A program made the position numbers and the translations under genes. From Podocnemis expansa (taxonomy: Eukaryota > Chordata > Testudines > Podocnemididae): DNA of 64,000 nucleotides. Positions 12,320 through 23,077 of this stretch are shown here, one piece after another (position 1 is the first letter of the stretch; each line of letters starts with the position of its first letter). The DNA is taken from contig ML682038.1 of NCBI GenBank assembly GCA_007922195.1, forward strand, positions 4,596,141-4,660,140. The letters run 5' to 3'. The notes below the pieces were generated by a model. That model was not told the DNA's origin, ran no database searches, and saw only the letters and a list, made by a program, of their open reading frames with translations.

Positions 12320-12327
12320 GTCTATAT
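12320..12327. repeat. Target-site duplication (right) of hAT MITE
   Basis: Exact second copy of GTCTATAT, paired with 11996-12003. Confidence 0.92.
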
Positions 12328-12347
12328 CATATTTTACATCTTCAAAG

Positions 12348-12782
12348 CAATGCTCCCCCTAAGGCCCTGAGGCAGCTGAGGAACTCATGTTGTTTGCTGC
12401 GTGGGCCACACCCCCATGTGGGCCCAATCCTGCCACCACCCCCCTACTTTCCCCATAAGCCCCACCCAAGCCAGCCCACTCCCCTTTTCCCACCCTAGCC
12501 TGCTCCCCTGGTAATTCACCCAGGCAGCCCGACCCCCCTGGCAGTCTTACCCAGCCACTGGATTGCAAGGCTGAGCCACAGCTCCTGGTGCCGGAGAAGC
12601 ACTAATGGAGCATACTCAGACATTCTGGGCATGCTCTATTAGAGCTTCTCTAGGCAGGCGTTTTAATAACTCCCAGCTTCAGAGGAGCTCTCGGTTGGGA
12701 CACGGCTGGCAACCTCGCCTGCACTGGGGCAGCTGTGGTGGGCTGCGTGGCCATGCACCCGTGCAGCTTACAGGGAACATTG
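12348..12782. mobile_element. Second hAT-type MITE, 28 bp from the first
   Basis: The left terminus CAATGCTCCCCCTAAG pairs with the reverse complement of the right terminus, CAATGTTCCCTGTAAG. Flanking 8-mers CTTCAAAG (12340-12347) and CTTCCAAG (12783-12790) match at 7 of 8 positions. The interior is GC-rich, with a C-rich stretch at 12400-12540. Its insertion so close to another hAT element suggests a permissive target but may be chance. Confidence 0.82.
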
Positions 12783-12949
12783 CTTCCAAGGGCTGTAAAA
12801 ACATAGGATTTAACTTACTTCTGGACTTAATACTTGTTTCTGTGGTCAATCAATGTTTTAGGTTAAAATCCATTAAATATCTCAAAGTAAAAAATCTGTA
12901 AATCATTTTGAAAGTAAAATAGTATCAAAACATTTGAAATTTATAGTTG

Positions 12950-13150
12950 TGGAAATGTAGAAAGCTTGGGGGGGGGGCGCTGGGTACTGTTCAGAAGGAT
13001 TCTGCTTTCCCATGATGCCGGGAGTTTACAAGGACTTTAGCATAGTAAAGTTTCAAAGGTGTATGAAGTCTATGTTCAGTTGTAAACTTTTAAAAGAACA
13101 GCCATAATGTTTTGTTCAGAGTTACAAACATTTCAGAGTTATGAGTAACC
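12950..13150 (+). repeat. Dispersed repeat, copy 1 (inverted relative to 32930-33070)
   Basis: The block at 13103-13155, with ATGTTTTGTTCAGAGTTA and then 'tcagagttatgagtaacctca', matches the reverse complement of 32932-33010. The family is unnamed by me. It may be a MITE, but no clean ends are visible. Confidence 0.6.
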
Positions 13151-13157
13151 TCAATTT

Positions 13158-13338
13158 CTGAAAAAAAAGCAAGGAGTCTTGTGGCACTTAAAGACTAACA
13201 GATTTATTTATCGCATGAGCTTTTGTGGGAGAAAATTCAACTTTGTCAGACGCTTTGAAGAGCGTCTTCAAAGAGTCTGGTGAAGTGGGATTTTCTCCCA
13301 AGAAAGCTCATGTGATAAATGAATCTGTTAGTCTTTAA
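13158..13338. mobile_element. Penelope 3'-end foldback (left part)
   Basis: An antisense copy of the Penelope 3' tail (13158-13258, from 'gtcttgtggcacttaaag' to 'gtcagacgctttgaag') is followed within a few bases by a sense copy of the same tail (13262-13338). The result is a hairpin of about 90 bp per arm. Head-to-head terminal copies are a known trait of Penelope-like elements. The sense arm continues beyond the MITE insertion at 14121. Confidence 0.85.
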
Positions 13339-14120
13339 GGCTGTGTTCTCACACAGCTGGTTATTTCGATATGGTTGTTTCGCAACAACCGTATATCGAA
13401 ATAACGCTTATTTCGAAACAACTTATTTCGAATTAATAAAATGTTGATTCGAAATAAGGGGAAAAGGCGGGAAACAAAATAGCAGGCTCATACTGTGAAC
13501 TTGCTATTTCACTTCCGCAGGGGGCNNNNNNNNNNNNNNNNNNNNNNNNNNNNNNNNNNNNNNNNNNNNNNNNNNNNNNNNNNNNNNNNNNNNNNNNNNN
13601 NNNNNNNNNNNNNNNNNNNNNNNNNNNNNNNNNNNNNNNNNNNNNNNNNNNNNNNNNNNNNNNNNNNNNNNNNNNNNNNNNNNNNNNNNNNNNNNNNNNN
13701 NNNNNNNNNNNNNNNNNNNNNNNNNNNNNNNNNNNNNNNNNNNNNNNNNNNNNNNNNNNNNNNNNNNNNNNNNNNNNNNNNNNNNNNNNNNNNNNNNNNN
13801 NNNNNNNNNNNNNNNNNNNNNNNNNNNNNNNNNNNNNNNNNNNNNNNNNNNNNNNNNNNNNNNNNNNNNNNNNNNNNNNNNNNNNNNNNNNNNNNNNNNN
13901 NNNNNNNNNNNNNNNNNNNNNNNNNGCTTTAAGCCGGTGGGGAGCAGCGCTGGGCAGCGCTGAAGCCCGCCCATGCCTGCAGCCCCGCTGTGCAGGCACC
14001 GGGGAGGGGGGGAGCAGCGCTGGGCAGCGGGGTGAACAGCTGAAACCTTATTTTGAAACAACCTCTGTTGTTTCGAAATAAGGAGGCTGTGTGAACACAG
14101 CCTAATGTGTGAACACAGCC
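13339..14120. mobile_element. Harbinger-like non-autonomous transposon with assembly gap
   Basis: This element is inserted in the Penelope tail. The left end GGCTGTGTTCTCACACAG and the right end (reverse complement GGCTGTGTTCACACA) are inverted repeats. Direct TAA copies flank it (13336-13338 and 14121-14123), and removing the element restores the expected Penelope phrase 'gtctttaagtgccaca'. A 3-bp TWA-type duplication fits PIF/Harbinger. The subterminal regions contain palindromes on TTATTTCGAAATAAG. The last 18 bp are tandemly duplicated (14085-14102 and 14103-14120). The core (13526-13925) is unsequenced, so it could hide coding sequence. Confidence 0.85.
13526..13925. other. Assembly gap, 400 N
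   Basis: 400 undetermined bases. The edge at 13926-14030 is GC-rich and contains two copies of a 21-bp phrase beginning 'ggggagcagcgctgggc', so a tandem or folded structure may have blocked assembly. Confidence 0.99.
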
Positions 14121-14190
14121 TAAGTGCCACAAGACGCCTGTTTTTTTTGGTTTACTAGACTTACACAGCTGCCCCTTTGGAACTCAATTT
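14121..14190 (+). mobile_element. Penelope 3' terminus, continuation after MITE
   Basis: 'taagtgccacaagacgcct', a T-run, then 'cacagctgcccctttggaac': the terminal stretch of the Penelope tail also seen at 11740-11788 and 23515-23588. Confidence 0.85.
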
Positions 14191-15000
14191 CTGAGGCAAC
14201 TGCGATTCTACTATATTACTCTTTGTCACAGTCTCCTTGCTTCCCTCAGGTCTGATCTTTTGTCATCTTAAGTTCATCAGGCATACAATATTGTCCCACA
14301 ATTCAGTGCTCTCTAAATGCTAGGTGGTATTCCCATAGCAGTCAACTGGAATTTTTCCACTGATTTCAGTGAAGCAGTGCTTTGGGGTTTAATAGACATC
14401 TCTACTGTGATCTGTAGCAGAAAGACTTTGTATCTACAATCTACCAGCAGATGGCAGTAGTGTAGGAGTTTGAAAATATCTCCATTGAGAAAAGCACCTT
14501 TGGCCATCAATTTTTTGTGTTCTTTGTGTGCAGACTCTTTCTCTTAATCTGACAATGAATAGTGAAGCCAGTACATTTCCTCTAAGAAAGTTTATCATCT
14601 CATTAGCAAATTTCTGATCTACTAGTACATTTCTAAAGTGGCTTGTTAGCACTGATTTTTCCCAAGTGCATGAAAATGATGTTAACTATTGTGTTAGTGA
14701 GAATATGTAGTAATGAGATGAAATGACAAATTTTTTACACAGTACCATGTTGTTCTCATACTGTTTCCCAGGGCACTGAGGGGACTCTTGTCCATCCATG
14801 TACTGTTGTTTAGTAAAGTCTTTTACTAAGCAAGTGGGCAGGTTTCTAAGTTTTTTCCAGTTACAGACTTTAATCTCTGGGGAGGGGGGGAGAATGACCA
14901 TTAGTCCACCTGTTGTCACCAGGCAATCCCTTGAGATCTCAGTGAAAACTCTCCTCTCCTGTCTTCTGTTCTTTTTTTATTTTCATTTCTAATAATAAGG
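14191..15000. other. Unassigned sequence
   Basis: No gene recognised. It contains a short phrase at 14350-14385 ('ccactgatttcagtg') like a common amniote dispersed repeat, too short to place. Confidence 0.4.
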
Positions 15001-15002
15001 TA

Positions 15003-15215
15003 CTTAGCACTTGTATAGAACTCTCCCACGACAGGTACCCCAGTGCTTTTTCAAAGATGGCTTAACATTATCTCCCCCATTTTTGCAGGTGGGGATACTG
15101 AGGTAAGGAGATTTAGTGACCTGTTTGATTTTATGAAGGAAGTCAGTGGCAGAGCCAGACTTAAGTCAAGCCTCCTGATTCTCAGTCTAGCATACTATAT
15201 GTTGGAGAATGCAGT
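15003..15215 (+). repeat. MIR-type SINE fragment
   Basis: The order of phrases follows the MIR consensus: 'cttagcacttgtatagaac', 'ttatctcccccatttttgcag', 'tggggatactgaggtaag', then a region on 'cagtggcagagccagactt aagtc'. The open frame that starts inside it (15043) is therefore repeat-derived. Confidence 0.75.
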
Positions 15216-16771
15216 TGCCTATGTATATTCCAGCCCTGCTGGCTCCCTAAGAAAAAAACTTCCTTCTTTCCTAATCTATGCAGCTTCCAGACTCCTGTTC
15301 CAAGCGGTGGGATTTTTTAAAAAAAGTCTAATTAGGTGCTCAGCTCCCATATATATGACACTTGCTCTTTCCCTTGCATTGTGCATTGATGTTATCATTG
15401 TTAGTTTTAGGTGGAGATTGTGTGTGTGTTGGGGGGGGGGGGAGGCACATGGTGTCACATTGTCCTTTCCTCCCCACCCTCCCACCACCGACCTGCTTTC
15501 CATTTAGTGCAGATGTTTTCAAACTCACCTTCTGCCAGGAGCCACTGGATCAGAAGGTGGTGGGAGCTACCTGGCCTGTTCAGGCCCTGGCTCTCCATGC
15601 TGTGGGAATCAGGATGCTAGCTGGCAGAACTCCCTGCCCAATCCCTGAGCCAGACTGCCTTTGCAAGGCTAGGCATTCTCCAGGAAGGGTAGGCAGCACA
15701 GCTCCAGTGCCCCTGTGTGCTTTTGCCTCTCCCACAAAGGAGCCTGGTGCCAACTGGTAGCACCCTGTGAAGCTAGACCTTGACCACAGAGGCAGAGCCT
15801 GGCTGCCATGAGATGCTTGCTTGCTTGCTGCTGCCCTGATGTGACTGGCTCTGCTTCTGTTCCTCCAGAGGCAGCATGTAGGGTGGTCATGTGCTCCCCC
15901 AGAACATTTAAACAGTGCCCCTCACCTCCATCCAGAGTTATGCATTCCTTCTGACCTAAAGGATACACTTGCCATATTCTGTCATATCAAAACAGCCATA
16001 GTAACACTTTACCAAACAGTTTAGCTTGGTAGGTTACTTTGTAGGGGATCAGAGTCTGAGACCATAGCTCTTTTGCTCCTAAGATCTGCAGAGGGGACTT
16101 GCAGATCAGCTGAGGCCAAGGACAGCTTGCTTCTGGTGGCTTAGGGGAACCATAGTTTCCCTGGGTGAGTTAGAAATGGCATCCACCTGCCACTGCAACA
16201 TAAAGATAGTTTTATGATGGGAGAATGGAACAAATAAGAAAGGAAAAGGGGTGATAGGAGGCTCTTTGTGACTCCAAGACAGTCTCAAAATCATACCATG
16301 ATCGGGGGGGGGGGAGCAGAACAAACACCATTACATGTTCTGAGGCATTTCCCCTGAGAGATGCTGTCACACAAAATTCTCTGGCTAGTGGACTTTCAAA
16401 AGGGCAAAGCCCATTTTTCTTTCAATTACTGTTGGTGTTTGTATTCTGGAAGCATCCACAGTGCTCAAGGTGCTTTCCCCCTGCTATGAGAAGACATAGC
16501 CGCTGCCCCCAAAGAGCTCACGATTTTAGAAGACCAGCAACATGCAAAGGGTGGCACAAAGAGATCAAATCTATAATCAAAATATCAACAATGTTGCACA
16601 ACCATGCGTTCATTAGCTAACGGTTTGCTGGTGTCTTGGCAGAGATGGGATTTGAAGGAAAAAGAATAGTAACCTCATTGAACAGGTTTTCTTTGGGGAC
16701 AAAGTGGTTGGATGTAAGGGGCATCAAAGAAGGAGGTGGGAAGAAAGGAAAAAGAGGTGACCAGTGGGGTA
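15216..16771. other. Unassigned sequence, with a short SINE-like patch
   Basis: No gene recognised. A G-run with GT repeats sits at 15418-15442. A patch at 16480-16540 ('gctgcccccaaagagctcac') resembles a dispersed sauropsid SINE. Confidence 0.4.
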
Positions 16772-17075
16772 GTCAGTATTGCCAACCTCAAATTTTCAAA
16801 AATCAATGAGTGCCTTTAAAAATCACAAGATTATGTAAGAACTGTTGACTTTGTGTTCTTTTTATATGCTTTCTGCTTTCAGAGACTGTAGGATATACTG
16901 GGGTCACATTTTAAAGCTTTCTTCACCGCCACAAGGGCTAGAAACTTCCTTTTTCTTTACAAGTGGAGGCTGAAATCATCACAGATCCACTTGACTCCAG
17001 AAACAGGGGCCTTAAGCAAAACAATAATTATCATGAAGCTCATGACAAAATCATGAGAGTTAGCAACATTGGCTG
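16772..17075. repeat. Inverted-repeat dispersed element
   Basis: The left end 'agtattgccaacctca' and the reverse complement of the right end ('aatgttgctaactctcatga') form imperfect inverted repeats enclosing about 300 bp. A related left end occurs at 59733-59760 ('agtgtcgccaacgctcgtga'). It is probably an old non-autonomous DNA transposon; the superfamily is undetermined. Confidence 0.5.
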
Positions 17076-17439
17076 AGTAGAGGCTGGCATCATGAGAGCG
17101 GGGGGCAGCACAATAACAGAAAAGAGTAGATCAGGTGGGAGAGGCAAATCTCTGAAAGGTCTTGGAGGGGAGGACAAGAAGCTTGAACTTGCTGCAGTGG
17201 CAAAAGTGGAATCAGTGAAGTGGTATCATGAGGGGGCTGAAATTACTGCGGGAGGATGAACTCAGAAGCTGCATTATGTATGGATGGGAGGGCGTAGGGG
17301 GCGATGTAATATGCTTGTCATGGAAACCAGGGAGGAGAAGGCTGTTGTAATCAATACTTTTCTCTTTTGTTGTAACACATGACGTGGGTGGTGCACCCTC
17401 CCCTTCCCCACAACCAAAAACATCCTGACTTCTGGTTTG

Positions 17440-18900
17440 CTAGTAAGCAGAGTTTCTACAGGTACAGTAGCAACAAGGAGGAGATCAGGGAAAGTGTGGG
17501 GTCCTTACCGAATAGAGGAGGCAATCTAGTGACAGATCATGTTGAAAAAAAACTCAGTGATTTTTTTTACTTCTGTCTTCACAGACAAAGGTCAGCCCCC
17601 AAACTAGTGAACTGTGCAACTCAAATTGGGGAGGCAGTGAGCAGCTGTCAGTGGAGAAGAAGCAGGTTCAGGGCTATTTAGAAAAGATACCATGGAACCA
17701 GGTGAAATACATTCAAGGATGCTTTGGGATTTGGCTGTTCTGATTACAGAGCCGTTGGTCATTATCTTTGAGAGCTCATGGTGATTGGGAGAGGTAAAAG
17801 ACAATTGGAAAGAGGCAGATATAGTGCCCATCCTTATAAATGGAAAGAAGGAGGGGTCAGCCTCATGTCAGTCCCCAGAAAAATCATGGAATAGGTTCTC
17901 AAGGAATCCATTTTGAAGCATATGGAGGAGAGGAAGGTGATCAGGAACAGTCACCATGGATTCACCAAAGCAAGTCACGTCTGACCAATGTGATTGCCTT
18001 CTGTGGTGAGATAACTGGTTCTGTGCATGTGGCAAAAGCCGTGAACATGATAAAGCTTGACTTTTGCAAAGCTGTGGCCATAATCTCCCACAGCATTCTT
18101 GAAAGAAGCATGGATTGAATTAATGGACCATAAGCTGGATAGAAAGTTGGCTGGATCATCAAGCTCAGGCAGCAGGATAGTGATAAATGTCTAAATTGAT
18201 CAAGTGGAGTGCTCCAGGGCTCAGCGCTCAGGCTGATTTTGTTCAGCATCTTCATTAATGATCTAGATGATGGGGTGGATTGCACCCTCAGCAAGTTTGC
18301 AGGTAACACTAACCTGGCAGGAGTGGTAGATATGCTGGAGGATAGGGATAGATAGAATGGCAGACTAGAGGGGTGAGCCAAAAGAAATCTGATGAGATTC
18401 TTCAAGAACAAGTGCAGAGTCTTGTACTTTGGATCCTGTGCACTGCTACAGACCAACTGGCTAAGGAGCAGTTCTGCATAAAGAAAATTGGGGGTGGGGG
18501 ACTTTATAGTGGACAAGAAGCTGGACATGAGTCAATAGTGTGCCATTGTCACCAAAAAGGCTAATGACGCTTTGGGCTGCATTACTAGGAGCACTATCAG
18601 TAGATAAAGGGAAGCGATGATCCCCACTATTTGGAAGTGGTGGTGCCACTTAAGGAGTATTTTGGCTCCTCCTCTACAGGAAGGATATGAACAAATCTGA
18701 GAAAATCCAGCAAAGGGAAATGGAAATGACTAGGGGACTGGAACACATGATGAAAGGCTGAGGGAACTGGACTTGTTTTGTCTCGAGAAGAGAAGAGTGA
18801 AGGGGGATTTGATAGCAGCCTTCAAATATCAGAAGTGTGTGTGGGGGGGTTACAAGGAGGATGGTGTGAGGCTGTTCTCAGTGGTAGCAGCAGGGGCAAC
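17440..18900 (+). mobile_element. Decayed CR1 LINE
   Basis: This 1.45-kb CR1 starts further upstream than the copy at 7104 and is more eroded. Collinear landmarks include a SHHGFTK-like block near 17950, 'gcattcttgaaag' near 18090, the motif B region near 18205-18260 ('gtgctccagggctcagc', then 'atcttcattaatgatct'), the active-site region 'agtttgcaggtaacact' near 18292, and a 'gagaagagtgaagggggattt' block near 18790. The FADD aspartates have become AGNT-like through substitution. Numerous stops and frameshifts. The 3' tail beyond about 18900 is missing or unrecognisable. Confidence 0.85.
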
Positions 18901-19500
18901 TCTACTGTGAGGCAAGAGACAGACGACTTCGGGTGACAGTTCTTAGGGGCACCTAGCCCCCCTGAAGATCAGGCTGGATCCCACCTCTTTAAATCTTTCC
19001 TAGCAGCTCAGGCACTGTTAGTCAACCTGCAGCTTAAGTCATGTAGGCAGAGTGCACTTTAAATCCCTCTGCAGGCAGACACACTTTATATTTAATGAAA
19101 TACATACTTTCACAATGACTCAGAGTCCGGGAGGGAATAACAATAGGTAAGCAGGGTTGGTGGGGGAGTGGGGTGGACACTAGCCATTGGGGACTGCAGG
19201 AAGCGCTAGTCCATGGTGACATGGTCTGGGAATTACAGGTGGTTCAAACACTCCCCACTCTCCCCTCAAACTCAAACAGCCTGGCTGGGGCTCTCTCCTC
19301 TCTTTCATCTTCCCCTGCACTGAGCCCAAGCAGCTGTGTTTCCTGGGGGACCAGGAGAAGCCAAGGTGAGAGCCGCCTGTTTCTTGAAGTGGCACCCAGG
19401 ACAGTGAGTTCAGTGGGGTTCTTTGGATTGTTGTTTCAGGGCCAGGTCAGCAGGCAAAGAAGGAGAACAGCGAAAGCAAGGGGTGCACAGGTTTTTTAGG
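18901..19500. other. Unassigned sequence
   Basis: GC-richer than its surroundings. No gene or named repeat recognised. Confidence 0.4.
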
Positions 19501-19507
19501 AGTTTGT

Positions 19508-19563
19508 TTCCCCCATCTTCAAAGCATCTGACAAAGTGGGATTTTCTCCCACGAAAGCTCATC
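19508..19563 (+). mobile_element. Penelope 3' tail scrap
   Basis: Contains 'cccatcttcaaagcatctga', 'aaagtgggattttctccca' and 'cgaaagctcat', the conserved Penelope tail, then ends abruptly. Confidence 0.8.
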
Positions 19564-19715
19564 TAGTTCCCCTTGTTGGCTGTTGGGGAGGGGGAGAGAA
19601 TACCAGGGCTTGCTTACAGTAATATGATCTGGTTTAAAACCAATGACATGTCTCTAGGTCAAAAAAAATAAAAAAGTTAAACTATACACAGAAGGACAGC
19701 ATTTCCTAGAGTCCT

Positions 19716-19905
19716 TAGCTTGGCACTTGGGAGAATAAGGGTCTCTTTCTCGCTCTGCTGTGAGCTGTCTAGGAAAGTCACTTTTCCTTCCTGAGGCTCA
19801 GTTTTCTCACCTGCAAGATAAAACTGGTAATGAGGCTTACCTCCCTTTAAAAAGTGCTTTGAGATCTACAGCTGAAAACTGCTAAATAGACACTGAAATA
19901 ATCCC
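19716..19905 (-). repeat. MIR-type SINE, antisense
   Basis: The plus-strand order 'ggcacttgggagaata', 'tctgctgtgagctg', 'cctgaggctcagttttctca', 'cctgcaagataaaactgg', 'gtgctttgagatctac' follows the reverse complement of MIR. Confidence 0.8.
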
Positions 19906-20192
19906 TCACTCCTGTTAAATTTAGCCCTTATAGCATTCTTCATCTCAATGCACTTTGCAAAAGGGGGCTGAAGACAGCTCCCCCAGCATAGCCCAGACAG
20001 TGTGGCTGGGGTCTCTCCCCTCTTCTCCCTCCACCCCAAGCCCAGGCGGCATCACAATGAGGGGGTCTGAGGGTGGCTATACCACTCCCCCACAATACGA
20101 GCAGCAGGATCTGTTCAGGGGACAAGGCAATAGACAACATTTCTTTGTAAATGTAAAAAAAAACCACCCAACCTGACACACACAACTACATA

Positions 20193-20408
20193 ATAGCCAG
20201 GTTAGTCTAGTTCAATAAAAACAAACAAGGAGTCCTGTTGCATTTTTAAAGACTAACACATTTGTTTATCACATGAAGTTTTGCAGGAGAAAAATCCCAC
20301 TTTGTCAGAGGCTTTGAAGAGATGGGGGAACTTACAGAATAGGATGAAAATAAAAGCAGGGGACTGCAAGACATGGCATACTGTAACATGACCTGATCCC
20401 ATTATTCT
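20193..20408 (-). mobile_element. Penelope 3' end, antisense
   Basis: The reverse complement carries the Penelope tail. On the plus strand one reads 'taatagccaggttagtctag', 'gactaacacatttgtttat', 'cccactttgtcagaggcttt' and, further on, 'catgacctgatccca'. It is truncated before the GIY-YIG domain. Confidence 0.85.
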
Positions 20409-20683
20409 TTTATGAGTTTTTATTATCTAGAGATCTAATATTTTTGTTGCTGTTCTTTGAGCATCTTTCAATTTTACTGTCTTTCCAATATCAAAAGATG
20501 ATCTCTCTCCACGGCATTTTAAGACAATCTGTTACCTTCTCACTTTTCTTGTGGTGTGGGCAGTTCTGTGTGCTGTGACAGTACAATAGGTCTCTTTCCT
20601 CCTTCTCTTCAGCAACAGTCATTGTTTGATATTCTACTATTCACAAAAGCTTGCCTGAAGAAATGTGTTAGCCTATAACAGGC

Positions 20684-20795
20684 GTTGCCACACTGCGGCT
20701 CAGGAGCCACATGCGGCTCTTGAATGAAAAAGTGCAGCTTGCAGAAGAAAGCCAGAGGAAAGCAGCCCCAGCCTAGGAGTTTTACGTCTCCCACC
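20684..20795 (+). repeat. hAT-like element, 5'-end fragment
   Basis: Starts 'caggcgttgccacactgcgg' followed by 'gagccacatgcggctctt', the left end of a common amniote hAT-derived repeat. The right end is not found. Confidence 0.5.
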
Positions 20796-21099
20796 CTGAG
20801 TGGGGATGTTCCAAAGGGGCAGCCGTGTTAGTCTAGTAAACTAAAAAAAGCAAGGAGTCGTGTGGCACTTTAAAACTAACAGATTTATTTTTCGCATGAG
20901 CTTTCATGGGAGAAAATCCCACTTCATCAGATGCTTCGAAGATGGGTGAACTTACAGAATGGAATGAAAAAAAATGCAAGGGGGTGTGAAACATAGGATC
21001 GGGTCATACAGTAACAGCAAATCAGAGCAGTTGTTAGGTTCAAACCGTGGGAAGCCTGAAGTCAAATTACCTTTTGTAATGGGAAAAGAACCCATAGTC

Positions 21100-21561
21100 T
21101 CAATTCAGTCCTGCTTTCACAGAATTTAGCTTGCATCTTAGTTCGAGTTCAGCTGTTTCTCTTTGAAGTCTTGATGTCCCAGCCACATCTCTGATGACGG
21201 TTGTTAATAAATCATTTATCGAGTGATTAGAAAGATGGAAGTGCTCAACAACTGGTTTCTTTGTTTTGTGATTTCTGATATCAGCGCTGTGTTCCTTTAT
21301 TCTTTTGTGCAGCGATTGTCCTGTTTGTCCAATGTATAAGGTGTTGGGACATTTCTTGCACATGATGGCATAGATCACATTAGTAGATGAGCAGGTAAAT
21401 GAGTAACAGGCTTGATTAGGTCCTATGATGGTATCTATTGTGCAAATATGTGGGCAGACTTGGCAGCATGGTTTGTTGCAGGGGTGTGTGCCTGCTTCAA
21501 TGTTTCTGTTGTTAGATCTGTAGTTGCTGGTGAGTATCTGTTTAAGATTGGGTGGCTGTCT
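21100..21561 (-). pseudogene. Penelope GIY-YIG endonuclease domain
   Basis: This is the C-terminal endonuclease of a Penelope-like element, which nicks target DNA for priming. The frame is open from 21561 down to 21100. It contains a cysteine cluster (CNKPCCQVC, then further Cys) just before VIYAIMCKKC, the YIG motif (LYIGQTGQSL, residues 14-23 counted from the methionine at 21378), the catalytic-type Arg and the H of KRIKEH, and a C-terminal SRLQRETAELELRCKLNSVKAGLN-type ending. It lies in the same frame as the RT upstream and is cut off from it by a TGA at 21733-21735 and a TAA at 21562-21564. The first GIY element reads VIY here. Confidence 0.9.
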
Positions 21562-21732
21562 TTAGGCAAGGAGAGGTCTGTCTCCCAAGGCTTGAGAGAG
21601 AGAGGGATCATCTTTTAGAATAGGCTGTAGGTCCCTAATGATCTGTTGCAGAGGTCTGACTTGAGGGTTGTATGTGGTGACTAGTGGTGTTCTGTTGTTT
21701 TCTTTCTTGGGCCTCTCCTGTAGTAGATGACT

Positions 21733-22533
21733 TCAGGGAACCCGTCTAGCTCTGTCAGTTTGTTTTCTTATTTCCCCAGGTGGGTACTGGAGTTTCAAGA
21801 ATGTTTGATAGAGATCCTTAAGATGTCTGTCTCTGCCTGAGGGATCAGAGCAGATGCAGTTATATCTTAGGGCTTGGCTGTAGACAATGGATCGTTTGGT
21901 GTGTTTAGGATGGAAGCTCGAAGGATGTAGGTAACTATACCAATCAGTAGGTTTTTGGTACAGGGTGGTGGCGATGTTTCTATCCCTGATTTGTACAGTA
22001 GTGTCGAGAAAGTGGATCTCCTGTGTGGAGTGTTTCAGGCTCAATTTGATGGTGGAGTGGAAATTATTGAAATCTCTGTGAAAATCTTCAGGAGCATCCC
22101 TGCCATGTGTCCAGATGATGATGATGTCATCAGTGTAGCATAGGTAAAGAAGAGATGTTTTGGGATGAGACTTGAGGAAGTATTGTTCTAAGTCGCCCAT
22201 AAAGATGTTGGCATATTGTGGGGCCATGTGGGTGCCCATAGGAGTGCCACTGATTTGGAGATATAAACAATCCTCAAATCTGAAGTGGTTGTGGTTGAGC
22301 ACAAAGTCACAAAGTTCAGTCACAAGCTGTGCTGTGGCATCATCTGGGATGGTTCTTCTAATAGCTTGTAATCCATCCTTGTGTGGGATGTTGGTGTAAA
22401 GAGCTTCTACATCCACAATGGCCAGAATGTTTTCTGGAAGTTCTCCAATGGACTGTATTTTCCTCAGGAAGTCCATGGTGTCTTGAAGATAGCTAGAGAT
22501 GTTGATAACATAGGGTCTGAGGAGGGAGTCCAC
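21733..22533 (-). pseudogene. Penelope reverse transcriptase core
   Basis: RT of a Penelope-like element, a telomerase-like lineage of retroelements. In this 266-residue frame motif A is LAIVDVEALYTNIPH (Asp about residue 41), motif B is GTPMGTHMAPQYANIFMGDLE (residues 96-116) and the catalytic motif C is YTDD (residues 133-136), where most relatives have YIDD. All three catalytic aspartates are therefore present. Upstream of the frame, at 22533-22625, the same frame continues with the FYLLPKIHKKGNPGSP signature. The frame closes with TGA at 21733. It is probably inactive because of stops on both sides and the upstream frameshift. Confidence 0.92.
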
Positions 22534-22807
22534 ATAGCCAGATAGGCCGGCAGTAAGAGTGCCAATGCCTGAGATGATGGGGCTTCCAGGGTTTCCTTTT
22601 TTATGGATTTTAGGTAGTAGATAGAACTTCCCTGGCCGCGGTTCTGGGGGTGGTTGTTTCTGTCTTTATATGTTCCTGTGCTGTCTTAGGGAGTTTCTTG
22701 AGTAGGCATTGTAATTCCTTTTGGTATTCTTCAGTGGGATCAGAGAAAAGTGGTCTGTAGAATGTTGTGTTGCAGAGTTGTTTATAAGCCTCCCAGTCAT
22801 AATCCAG

Positions 22808-23077
22808 TTAATTCAGGATGACGACTGCACCTCCTTTGTCAGTCTCCTTAATGATAATATCAGAATTGTTTCTGAGACTGTGGATGGCATTGCGTTCTGC
22901 AGGGGTGAGGTTATGGTGTAAAGGATGTTGTTTGTCCACGATTTCAGCCTTGGCACAGTGGCAGAAACAATTAATGTAGAAGTCAAGTCTCTTGTTTTGA
23001 CCCTCTGGAGAAGTCCACAAAGAATATTTCTTCTTGTAGTGTTTGGAGGAAGGTATCTGTGTGTCAGTGCGCTGATT
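22808..23077 (-). pseudogene. Penelope N-terminal region
   Basis: Upstream part of the Penelope ORF. I recognise LTPAERNAIHSLRNN, then IIIKETDKGGAVVILN, the conserved segment just before the RT fingers. It ends at a TAA near 22806. The frame then reads on (DYDWEAY and following) for about 50 codons before shifting relative to the RT frame near 22640. The first few residues read from 23086 come from the flipped copy, not from this gene. Confidence 0.85.

Noticed and set aside
13433..14130. Long frames of about 145-208 codons
   Set aside because: Most of their length is the N gap; the remainder is transposon end sequence.
15043..15507. 154-codon open frame, possible small gene
   Set aside because: It starts within a MIR SINE and runs through a G-rich low-complexity stretch; no domain.
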